Shown: positions 41,159 through 48,942 of the stretch, one piece after another | Layout of the letters: every line of letters starts with the position of its first letter | Position numbering within the stretch: position 1 is the stretch's first letter | Assembly: GCF_016595245.1 (NCBI RefSeq) | Contig: NZ_JAENHM010000058.1 | Coordinates: forward strand, 418,369-482,368 | Origin: Azospirillum endophyticum | Lineage (GTDB): Bacteria; Pseudomonadota; Alphaproteobacteria; Azospirillales; Azospirillaceae | DNA: 64,000 nt | Direction of reading: 5' to 3' | The notes under the pieces: model-generated | The model's input: only the letters and a program-made list of their open reading frames with translations | Databases searched by the model: none | Told to the model about the DNA's origin: nothing | Translations under genes and position numbers: made by a program

Positions 41159-42271
41159 ATGAAAACCTATGAAATTGCAGTGGTTCACGGGGACGGCATC
41201 GGGCGCGAAGTCTGCCAGTCGGCGCTCAGCGTCATCCAGGCCCTGCCCGGACTGACGGATGCCTTCACCTTCAAGGAATACCCGGCCGGTGCCGACGAGT
41301 ATCTGAGGTCCGGCAGCGCGTTCCCGGACGCGACCTACGAAGGGTGCCGGCGCGCCGACGCCATCCTGCACGGCGCCACCGGCATTCCCGGAGTCACCTA
41401 TCCCGACGGAACCGAAACGGGAATCGAGTTCGGCCTGCAACTCCGCTTCCGGCTGGATCTCTATGCCAACATCCGTCCGATCAAGCTGCGGCCCGGCATC
41501 CAGTCCAAGCTGCGCGACCGCAAGCCGGGCGACATCGACTATGTCATCGTCCGCGAGAACACCGAGGGCCTCTACGCCGCCCGCGGAAACGGCGTGAACC
41601 TGCGCGACGAGATGGCGGCGGACACCCTGGTGGTCACCCGCAAGGGGATCGAGCGCATCTGCCGCACCGCCTTCGAGCTGTCGCGTCGGCGCAGCGGCGC
41701 TCCCGGCGACGGCAAGCGGCGCGTCACCGTCTGCGACAAGGCCAACGTGCTGCGCACCTACGCCTTTTTCCGCAAGGTCTTCAACGAGGTGGCGGAGCAG
41801 TACCCGGATGTCGAGGCCGACTACGCCTACGCCGACGCGATGACCTGCCATCTGGTCGAGCGTCCGGAACACTATGACGTGATCGTCACCGAGAACATGT
41901 TCGGCGACATCATCTCCGACCTCGCCGCCGTCACCGTGGGCAGCATGGGCATGTCGCCCTCGGCGGAAATCGGGAAGGAGCACGGCTTCTTCCAGGCGGC
42001 GCACGGCTCGGCTCCGACCATCGCCGGCCAGAACATCGCCAACCCCTACGGCACCATCCTGTCGGGCGCGGCGATGCTGGAATGGCTGGGCGAACGCCAC
42101 GGCGACCAGCGCCTGCTGCTCGCCGCCGCGGCGGTGGAGCGTGGCGTCAGCGCGGCGATGCGCTCGCCGCACGGCCTCACCCGCGACCTGGGCGGCGCGG
42201 CGAGGACCAGCGACATCACCGAACTGGTCATCGGCAACCTTCTGCCGGCCGCCTCCGACGCCGCCGAGTAA
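41159..42271 (+). CDS. Isocitrate/isopropylmalate dehydrogenase family protein
   Basis: 370 residues of the decarboxylating beta-hydroxyacid dehydrogenase family: VVHGDGIGREVCQSAL, IVRENTEGLYAARGN, VCDKANVLRT, the catalytic/metal segment DAMTCHLVERPEHYDVIVTE, NMFGDIISDLAA and the NAD loop FFQAAHGSAPTIAGQNIANP. Members act on isocitrate, isopropylmalate, tartrate, homoisocitrate and D-malate; which is used here cannot be told, though tartrate/malate-like acids fit the neighbouring importers. First gene of a six-gene rightward operon. The ribosome site is weak (GCGGAATGGAAAA). Confidence 0.88.
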   Translation: MKTYEIAVVHGDGIGREVCQSALSVIQALPGLTDAFTFKEYPAGADEYLRSGSAFPDATYEGCRRADAILHGATGIPGVTYPDGTETGIEFGLQLRFRLDLYANIRPIKLRPGIQSKLRDRKPGDIDYVIVRENTEGLYAARGNGVNLRDEMAADTLVVTRKGIERICRTAFELSRRRSGAPGDGKRRVTVCDKANVLRTYAFFRKVFNEVAEQYPDVEADYAYADAMTCHLVERPEHYDVIVTENMFGDIISDLAAVTVGSMGMSPSAEIGKEHGFFQAAHGSAPTIAGQNIANPYGTILSGAAMLEWLGERHGDQRLLLAAAAVERGVSAAMRSPHGLTRDLGGAARTSDITELVIGNLLPAASDAAE

Positions 42272-42335
42272 CCCCCCATCCCATGCGGAAGACGGGTGGC
42301 CATTCCCGCCCGTCCTCCGCCGAAAGGATCGTGCA

Positions 42336-43292
42336 ATGGCAAAGCAAAAGGTTGCGATCATCGGATCGGGCAACATCGGTACCGACCTGATGATCAAGGT
42401 GATGCGCGAAGCCCGGCATCTGGAGATGGCGGCGATGGTCGGCGTCGATCCGGCATCCGAAGGACTGGCGCGGGCGCAGCGGCTCGGCATCATGACGACG
42501 GCGGAAGGCCTGGACGGCCTGCGCCGGTCCCCCGTCTACGACGACATCGGCATCGTCTTCGACGCCACCTCGGCCAAGGCCCATGTCCGCCACGCCGAAC
42601 TCCTGGCGCAGGACGGCAAGACGGTGATCGACCTGACGCCTGCGGCGGTCGGTCCCTATGTGGTGCCGCCGGTCAACCTCGACGCCCATCTGGACCGGAT
42701 CGCCGATGCCGGCCGCGGCGCCAACGTCAACATGGTGACCTGCGGCGGACAGGCGACGATCCCGATCGTCGCCGCGGTCTCCCGGGTGGCGAAGGTCCAT
42801 TATGCGGAGATCGTCGCCTCCATCGCCTCGAAATCCGCCGGCCCCGGCACCCGCGCCAACATCGACGAATTCACCGAGACGACCTCCCGCGCGATCGAAC
42901 AGGTCGGCGGGGCCGAGCACGGCAAGGCGATCATCGTGCTGAACCCGGCCGAGCCGCCGGTGATCATGCGCGATACGGTCTACTGCCTCGCCGAGACCGA
43001 GGACGAGGCGGCGGTCCGCGCCTCCGTCGAGGCGATGGTCGAGACCGTCCAGGCCTATGTGCCGGGCTACCGGCTGAAGCAGGACATCCAGTTCGAACGG
43101 ATCGGCCACAACGATCCCCTGCCGATTCCCGGAGTGGGTCCGCGCTCCGGCCTGAAGGTGACGGTGCTGCTGGAGGTGGAGGGCGCCGGCCACTACCTGC
43201 CGGCCTATGCCGGAAACCTGGACATCATGACCTCCGCTGCGCTGGCCGCTGCCGAGCGGATGGTCGAACGCCGCATGCAGGAGGCCGCATGA
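42336..43292 (+). CDS. dmpF: Acylating aldehyde dehydrogenase, DmpF/MhpF family
   Basis: 318 residues: NAD motif VAIIGSGNIGTDLMIKVMRE, VVGVDPASEG-like MVGVDPASEGLARA, catalytic Cys136 in NMVTCGGQATIPIV, and KSAGPGTRANIDEFTETTS. Known members convert acetaldehyde (or propanal) plus CoA and NAD+ to acyl-CoA and form a channelling complex with the aldolase encoded next. No catechol meta-cleavage genes accompany it; here it sits with sugar-acid enzymes, so the physiological aldehyde may differ, for example glycolaldehyde or lactaldehyde (inference). Confidence 0.92.
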   Translation: MAKQKVAIIGSGNIGTDLMIKVMREARHLEMAAMVGVDPASEGLARAQRLGIMTTAEGLDGLRRSPVYDDIGIVFDATSAKAHVRHAELLAQDGKTVIDLTPAAVGPYVVPPVNLDAHLDRIADAGRGANVNMVTCGGQATIPIVAAVSRVAKVHYAEIVASIASKSAGPGTRANIDEFTETTSRAIEQVGGAEHGKAIIVLNPAEPPVIMRDTVYCLAETEDEAAVRASVEAMVETVQAYVPGYRLKQDIQFERIGHNDPLPIPGVGPRSGLKVTVLLEVEGAGHYLPAYAGNLDIMTSAALAAAERMVERRMQEAA

Positions 43293-44311
43293 TGACGGAA
43301 CGGCTCTATATCCAGGACGTGACGCTGCGCGACGGGATGCACGCGATCCGCCACCAGTACGGGCTGGATGCGGTGACCGCCATCGCCCGGGCGCTGGACG
43401 CCGCCCGCGTCGATGCCATCGAGGTCTCCCATGGCGACGGGCTCGCCGGGTCGAGCTTCAACTACGGCTTCGGGCGCCATTCCGACCTGGACTGGATCGA
43501 GGCGGTCGCCGCCACCCTGACCCACGCGAGGCTGACGACGCTGCTGCTGCCGGGGATCGGCACCGTGCATGACCTGGCGGCGGCCAAGGCGGCCGGCGTC
43601 GCCTCCGTCCGGATCGCCACCCACTGCACCGAGGCCGACGTCGCCGCCCAGCACATCGCCTTCGCGCGGTCCATCGGGCTCGACGTCGCCGGCTTCCTGA
43701 TGATGGCCCACATGCTGGAGCCGGCGGCGCTGGCCGAACAGGCGAAGCTGATGGAGGAGTACGGCGCCCATTGCGTCTACGTCACCGATTCGGCGGGCGC
43801 CCTGACCATGACCGGGGTGGCGGAGCGGGTGGACGCCCTGCGCCAGTCCCTCGGGGACGGGACGCAGGTCGGCATCCATGCCCATCACAACCTGTCCCTC
43901 GGCGTCGCGAATTCCGTCGTCGCCGTGGAGCATGGCGCCGTACGGGTCGACGCCTCGCTGGCCGGCATGGGGGCCGGGGCCGGCAACGCTCCGCTGGAGG
44001 TGTTCGTCGCCGTCGCCGACCGCATGGGGTTCGCCCATGGCTGCGACCTGTTCGGCCTGATGGACGCCGCCGACGACCTCGTCCGGCCCTTGCAGGACCG
44101 GCCGGTCCGCGTCGACCGCGAGACGCTCTCCCTCGGCTATGCCGGGGTCTATTCGTCCTTCCTGCGCCATGCGGAGAAGGCGTCGGCGCTCTACGGGGTC
44201 GACGCGCGGGACATCCTGGTGGAACTCGCCCGCCGCCGCATGGTCGGCGGACAGGAGGACATGATCGTCGACGTGGCGCTCGATCTCGTTCGGGCGCGGG
44301 AAAACGCCTGA
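43289..44311 (+). CDS. dmpG: 4-hydroxy-2-oxoacid aldolase, DmpG/MhpE family
   Basis: 340 residues. HMGL-like TIM barrel with TLRDGMHAIRHQYGL near the N-terminus (metal ligand Asp), EVSHGDGLAGSSFNYG, VTDSAGALTM, the metal-binding IHAHHNLSLGVANSV, and the DmpG communication domain at the C-terminus (GYAGVYSSFLRHAEKA). Cleaves 4-hydroxy-2-oxoacids to pyruvate and an aldehyde, passed to the DmpF partner. The ATG overlaps the dmpF stop (ATGA), typical of the obligate complex; ATG 43292 is an alternative start. Confidence 0.93.
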   Translation: MMTERLYIQDVTLRDGMHAIRHQYGLDAVTAIARALDAARVDAIEVSHGDGLAGSSFNYGFGRHSDLDWIEAVAATLTHARLTTLLLPGIGTVHDLAAAKAAGVASVRIATHCTEADVAAQHIAFARSIGLDVAGFLMMAHMLEPAALAEQAKLMEEYGAHCVYVTDSAGALTMTGVAERVDALRQSLGDGTQVGIHAHHNLSLGVANSVVAVEHGAVRVDASLAGMGAGAGNAPLEVFVAVADRMGFAHGCDLFGLMDAADDLVRPLQDRPVRVDRETLSLGYAGVYSSFLRHAEKASALYGVDARDILVELARRRMVGGQEDMIVDVALDLVRARENA

Positions 44312-44336
44312 ACGGCGGCGGGACGGGGAGGAAGGA

Positions 44337-45101
44337 ATGTCGCCTGAAAAGACGGCGGGGGTCGCGGTGGTCACCGGGGCCGGGTCGGGGATCGGGCGCC
44401 GGGTGGCGCTTGCCCTGCACGGGGCGGGACACCGCGTGGTGCTGGCAGGGCGCCGGGCGGCGCCGTTGGACGAGACGCTGGAGGCCATGGGCGACACGGC
44501 CGGCCGGGCGCTGGCGGTGCCGACCGACGTCACCGCCCCCGATGCGGTCGAGGAGCTGTTCGAACGGACCGTGGCCGTGTTCGGACGGGTCGACCTCCTG
44601 TTCAACAACGCCGGCAGCTTCGCCGGCGGCGGGCCGGTCGACGCCGTCACCGCCGAGGATTGGCGGCGTTCCATCGACGTGAACCTGACCGGCAGCTTCC
44701 TGGTCGCCCAGGCCGCGTTCCGGCGGATGAAGGCGCAGATTCCGCAGGGTGGGCGGATCATCAACAACGGATCGATCTCCGCCCATGTGCCGCGCCCGAA
44801 CGCCGTCGCCTACACGGCCGCCAAGCATGCGGTCACCGGCCTGACCAGGGCGATCGCGTTGGAGGGACGGGGCTGGAACATCGCCTGCGGCCAGATCGAC
44901 ATCGGCAACGCCGCCACCGACATGACCAGCGCGATGGAACGCGGCATGCTCCAGGCCGACGGGCGGATCGTCCCCGAACCCACCATCGACGGCGCGCACG
45001 TCGCCGCGGCGGTCCTCCAGATGGCGGCCCTGCCGCTGGAGGCGAACATTCCCTTCATGACCATCATGGCGACGCGCATGCCCTACATCGGGCGCGGCTG
45101 A
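44337..45101 (+). CDS. SDR-family oxidoreductase
   Basis: 254 residues, classical short-chain dehydrogenase: cofactor motif VVTGAGSGIGRRVALAL (TGxxxGxG), NNAG at LLFNNAGSFAGG, catalytic Ser in NNGSISAHVPR and the YTAAK of NAVAYTAAKHAVTGLTR. Oxidises or reduces an alcohol/carbonyl with NAD(P). In the context of an aldonate dehydratase and a lactonase-like gene it may be the sugar or sugar-acid dehydrogenase; this is inferred. Confidence 0.9.
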   Translation: MSPEKTAGVAVVTGAGSGIGRRVALALHGAGHRVVLAGRRAAPLDETLEAMGDTAGRALAVPTDVTAPDAVEELFERTVAVFGRVDLLFNNAGSFAGGGPVDAVTAEDWRRSIDVNLTGSFLVAQAAFRRMKAQIPQGGRIINNGSISAHVPRPNAVAYTAAKHAVTGLTRAIALEGRGWNIACGQIDIGNAATDMTSAMERGMLQADGRIVPEPTIDGAHVAAAVLQMAALPLEANIPFMTIMATRMPYIGRG

Positions 45102-45129
45102 ACGACGCCTTCCGGGAGAGACGCAGGAC

Positions 45130-46917
45130 ATGACAGCAGGAGAGACGGCAGGAACCCGCCGGTTCCGTTCGCAGGACTGGTTCGACAATCCGGACCACAT
45201 CGACATGACCGCGCTCTATCTGGAGCGCTTCATGAACTACGGCACCACGCCGGAGGAGCTGCGCTCCGGCAAGCCGATCATCGGCATCGCGCAGAGCGGC
45301 AGCGACCTGTCGCCCTGCAACCGGGTCCATGTCGATCTGGCCCGGCGGGTGCGCGACGGCATCCGCGACGCCGGCGGCATCCCCATCGAATTCCCGACCC
45401 ACCCGATGTTCGAGAACTGCAAGCGGCCGACGGCCGCGCTCGACCGCAACCTCGCCTATCTCGGGCTGGTGGAGATCCTCTACGGCTACCCGATCGACGC
45501 CGTGGTGCTGACCACCGGCTGCGACAAGACCACCCCCGCCGCCCTGATGGCGGCGGCCACGGTCGACATCCCGGCGATCGTCCTGTCCGGCGGACCGATG
45601 CTGGACGGCTGGCACGAAGGCCGGCTGGCCGGCTCGGGCATGGTGATCTGGCAGGCCCGCCGCAAGCTGGCGAAGGGCGAGATCGACGAGGAGGGCTTCC
45701 TGCAGGAGGCCATGGATTCGGCCCCCTCGCTCGGGCACTGCAACACCATGGGCACTGCCTCCACCATGAACGCGATGGCCGAAGCCCTGGGGATGTCGCT
45801 GACCGGCTGCGCGGCGATCCCGGCACCCTACCGGGCACGCGGACAGATGGCCTACCGCACCGGCCGGCGCATCGTCGAGATGGCGCATGAGGATTTGCGC
45901 CCGTCACGGATCCTGACCCGCGCCGCCTTCCTGAACGCCGTCCGCGTCAACTCGGCGATCGGCGGGTCGACCAACGCGCCGCCGCACCTGATCGCGATGG
46001 CCCGCCATGCCGGAGTGGAGCTGACGATCGAGGATTTCCAGACCCACGGCCATGCCGTGCCGCTGCTCGCCAACGTGCAGCCGGCCGGCGCCTATCTCGG
46101 CGAACGGTTCCACCGGGCTGGCGGGGTGCCGGCGGTGATGTGGGAGCTGCTGCAGGCGGAGCTGCTCGACGGATCCTGCCTGACCGTCGCCGGCAACACC
46201 CTGGCCGAGGCCCTCGCCGGCCGGGAAAGCCCCGACCGCGAGGTCATCACCCCCTTCGCCCTGCCGGTCAAGGAGATGGCCGGCTTCACCGTTCTTTCCG
46301 GCAACCTGTTCGACAGCGCCATCCTGAAGACGAGCGTGATCTCGCCCGACTTCCTTGCCCGCTACCTGGCCGACCCGGACCGTCCGGGCCTGTTCGAGGG
46401 GCGGGCCGTGGTGTTCGACGGGTCGGAGGATTATCACGCCCGCATCAACGACCCGGACCTCGCCATCGACGAGCGCTGCATCCTGGTGGTGCGCGGCGCC
46501 GGACCGCTCGGCTGGCCGGGCTCGGCGGAGGTGGTGAACATGCAGCCGCCCGACGCCCTGCTTCGGCGCGGCATCACCAGCCTGCCGACGATCGGCGACG
46601 GCCGCCAGTCCGGCACCTCCGACAGCCCGTCGATCGTCAACGCCGCGCCGGAAAGCGCCGCCGGCGGCGGGCTGGCATGGCTGCGGACCGGCGACATCAT
46701 CCGCATCGACCTGAACGCCCGGCGTTGCGACATGCTGGTCGCGGACGAGGAGTTGGCCCGCCGCCGCGCCGAAGGCACGCCGCCGGTGCCGGCCAGCGCC
46801 ACCCCCTGGCAGGCGCTGTACCGCCAGACCACCGGCCAGCTGGCCGACGGCGCCTGCCTGGAGCAGGCGCTGGACTTCCAGCGGATCGCGCGGACCCTGC
46901 CGCGCCACAACCATTGA
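45130..46917 (+). CDS. IlvD/Edd-family aldonate dehydratase
   Basis: 595 residues. Fe-S ligand cysteines lie where the family has them: Cys63 (SPCNRVH), Cys131 (TTGCDKTTPA) and Cys204 (LGHCNTMGTAST). Other motifs: GGSTNAPPHLIAMARHAG, GRESPDREVITPF, and TSDSPSIVNAAPESAAGGGL. This subtype includes arabonate, xylonate, fuconate and gluconate dehydratases, distinct from amino-acid-biosynthetic IlvD; it yields a 2-keto-3-deoxy acid. The next gene is an aldolase suited to that product. Confidence 0.9.
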   Translation: MTAGETAGTRRFRSQDWFDNPDHIDMTALYLERFMNYGTTPEELRSGKPIIGIAQSGSDLSPCNRVHVDLARRVRDGIRDAGGIPIEFPTHPMFENCKRPTAALDRNLAYLGLVEILYGYPIDAVVLTTGCDKTTPAALMAAATVDIPAIVLSGGPMLDGWHEGRLAGSGMVIWQARRKLAKGEIDEEGFLQEAMDSAPSLGHCNTMGTASTMNAMAEALGMSLTGCAAIPAPYRARGQMAYRTGRRIVEMAHEDLRPSRILTRAAFLNAVRVNSAIGGSTNAPPHLIAMARHAGVELTIEDFQTHGHAVPLLANVQPAGAYLGERFHRAGGVPAVMWELLQAELLDGSCLTVAGNTLAEALAGRESPDREVITPFALPVKEMAGFTVLSGNLFDSAILKTSVISPDFLARYLADPDRPGLFEGRAVVFDGSEDYHARINDPDLAIDERCILVVRGAGPLGWPGSAEVVNMQPPDALLRRGITSLPTIGDGRQSGTSDSPSIVNAAPESAAGGGLAWLRTGDIIRIDLNARRCDMLVADEELARRRAEGTPPVPASATPWQALYRQTTGQLADGACLEQALDFQRIARTLPRHNH

Positions 46918-46945
46918 GCCCCTCCCATCGAAAGGCGGTTCCGTC

Positions 46946-47716
46946 ATGCTCCGTCCCCTGCGCGACCGGCTCCGCGACCCGGCGCCGCTGATCACCGTCT
47001 TCTCCATCATCCGCAGCGTCGAGGTCGTCGAGATCATGGCGCTGGCCGGCTTCGACGCCGTCATCCTCGACCTGGAGCACGGCCCCTACGGGATCGAGGC
47101 CGCCGGACCGCTGGTCGTCGCCGCGCGGTCGCGCGGGCTGTACCCGATCATCCGCGTCCAGCGCAACGACGCGGCGATGATCGGCGCCGCGCTCGACGTC
47201 GGAGCCGCCGGCGTGCTGGTGCCGCAGGTCGCCTCCGCGGCCGAGGCGCAGGCCGCGGTGTCGGCTGCCCGCTTCGCACCCGACGGCACGCGCGGCGCCA
47301 ACTCCTGGGTCCGGGCGGCCGGCTTCGCCGGCGGCCCCGACTGGTTCGCCCAGGCCAATTCCGAGGTGGCGGTCATCGTGATGATCGAGGGCCGGCAGGG
47401 GGTGGAGGCCGCCGCCGACATCCTGCGGACCCCCTCGTTGGACGGCGTGTTCCTCGGACCGGTCGATCTGTCGCACGCGCTGGGCGTTCCCGGCCGCACC
47501 GACCACCCGCTGGTCGTCGCGCGGATGGCCGAGGTGATGGCCGAAGCCCGGGAAAAGGGCCGCGCCGCCGCCGTCTTCGCCCCGACGATCGACGCGGCGC
47601 GGCGCTGGCTCGGCCAGGGAGCAGGCATGGTCGCGGTCGGGGTCGACACCGGCCACATCCTGGCCGCACTGACCGCGGTGGCCGGAGGCATCCGCGAACA
47701 GGTCTCCGCCCCATGA
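46946..47716 (+). CDS. HpcH/HpaI-family class II aldolase
   Basis: 256 residues. Motifs: MALAGFDAVILDLEHGPYGI, IIRVQRNDAAMIGAALDVGA then AGVLVPQVASAAEA, the metal ligand Glu in IVMIEGRQGVEAAADIL, and LDGVFLGPVDLSHALGVPG. Enzymes of this family split 2-keto-3-deoxy acids or 4-hydroxy-2-oxoheptanedioate into pyruvate (or oxaloacetate-like products) and an aldehyde. Placed after the dehydratase, it probably cleaves the dehydrated sugar acid. Last gene of the operon. Confidence 0.9.
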   Translation: MLRPLRDRLRDPAPLITVFSIIRSVEVVEIMALAGFDAVILDLEHGPYGIEAAGPLVVAARSRGLYPIIRVQRNDAAMIGAALDVGAAGVLVPQVASAAEAQAAVSAARFAPDGTRGANSWVRAAGFAGGPDWFAQANSEVAVIVMIEGRQGVEAAADILRTPSLDGVFLGPVDLSHALGVPGRTDHPLVVARMAEVMAEAREKGRAAAVFAPTIDAARRWLGQGAGMVAVGVDTGHILAALTAVAGGIREQVSAP

Positions 47717-47762
47717 TGGTTGGCGGCACGAACGGATTTGCCAGACGGTCCGGCAGCTGTTA

Positions 47763-47780
47763 GTATATTTACAAATATAT
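47763..47780. promoter_or_regulatory. AT-rich operator motif upstream of TRAP operon
   Basis: Read on the minus strand this is ATATATTTGTAAATATAC, matching the motif at 41047-41064 at 14 of 18 positions. It lies about 120 bp upstream of dctP in the 181-bp gap after the aldolase gene, consistent with separate but shared control of the TRAP operon. Confidence 0.58.
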
Positions 47781-47897
47781 AAGACCGGTGCCGGTCAACG
47801 GCCGGCATGGATTGGGAGTGGCCAACGCGACCCGTCCGGTCGCCCCGGCCGCCATGCCGGCGCCCTGGTCGATAATAAAACACCGAAGGGAGAAGCT

Positions 47898-48923
47898 ATG
47901 AAAGACATGACCATCCATCGCCGGTCCTTCCTGGGCGGCACCCTGGGCGGGGCGGCGGCCCTCGGCTGCAACCTGCTGAGCTTCCCGGCCGATGCCGCCG
48001 AATTCCGGCTGCGCTTCGGCAACAACCAGGTGGCCGACTATCCGTTGAACGTCCGCATGCGCGAAGCGGCCGACCGCATCCGTGAGCGGACCGGCGGCCG
48101 GGTCGAACTGCTGGTCTTCCCGGCCGGTCAGCTCGGCACCGACACCGACATGCTGTCGCAGGTGCGCTCGGGCGCGCTGCAGTTCTACTCGGCCTCCGGG
48201 CTGGTGCTCTCGACGCTGGTGCCGGTGTCGGCGATCAACGCGCTCGGCTTCATCTTCGCCGATTACGGCCAGGTCTGGGCGGCGATGGACGGGGATCTGG
48301 GCGCCACCATCCGCGCAAGCATCGAGAAAGTCGGCTTGGTGGCCTTCCCCAAGATGTTCGACATCGGCTTCCGCCAGATCACCAGCAACGAGGCTCCCAT
48401 CCGCAAGCCCGACGATCTCAAGGGCTTCAAGATCCGCATCCCGCCGAGCCTGCTCGGCGTGTCGATGTTCAAGGCGCTGAACGCCGCGCCGGTGACGCTG
48501 AACTGGGCGGAAACCTACACGGCGATGCAGACCCGGGTGGTTGACGGCCAGGAGAACCCGCTGTCGATCATCAATTCGGGCAAGTTCTACGAGGTGCAGA
48601 AATACTGTGCGCTGACCGGCCACATGTGGGACGGCTACTGGTTGCTGGGTAACGGAGCGGGCTTCCGGCGCCTGCCGAAGGACGTCCAGGACATCTTGGC
48701 CGAGGAATTCGCCAAGGCCGCCGCGGACGACCGCGCCGATATCGCCCAACTGGAAAGCTCGATGAAGGGAAGCCTGGAAAGCAAGGGCATGACCTTCGCC
48801 ACGACCGACCAGGGGACCTTCCGTGCGGCCTTGCAACAGGCCGGCTTCTACAAGGAGTGGCGCGGCAAGTTCGGCGAGGATGCCTGGAAGGTCCTGGAAA
48901 AATACACCGGCACGCTCACCTGA
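47898..48923 (+). CDS. dctP: TRAP transporter substrate-binding protein DctP
   Basis: 341 residues with a probable twin-arginine signal (HRRSFLGGTLGGAAALGCNL, cleavage near DAAEF). DctP features: FPAGQLGTDTDMLSQVRSGA, the substrate-binding Arg region KGFKIRIPPSLLGVSMFKAL, APVTLNWAETYTAMQTRVVD, and GQENPLSIINSGKFYEVQKY. Binds an organic or sugar acid in the periplasm for the fused DctQM permease encoded next. Ligand unknown. Confidence 0.94.
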   Translation: MKDMTIHRRSFLGGTLGGAAALGCNLLSFPADAAEFRLRFGNNQVADYPLNVRMREAADRIRERTGGRVELLVFPAGQLGTDTDMLSQVRSGALQFYSASGLVLSTLVPVSAINALGFIFADYGQVWAAMDGDLGATIRASIEKVGLVAFPKMFDIGFRQITSNEAPIRKPDDLKGFKIRIPPSLLGVSMFKALNAAPVTLNWAETYTAMQTRVVDGQENPLSIINSGKFYEVQKYCALTGHMWDGYWLLGNGAGFRRLPKDVQDILAEEFAKAAADDRADIAQLESSMKGSLESKGMTFATTDQGTFRAALQQAGFYKEWRGKFGEDAWKVLEKYTGTLT

Positions 48924-48942
48924 CGGCAGGATGGGGACAACC

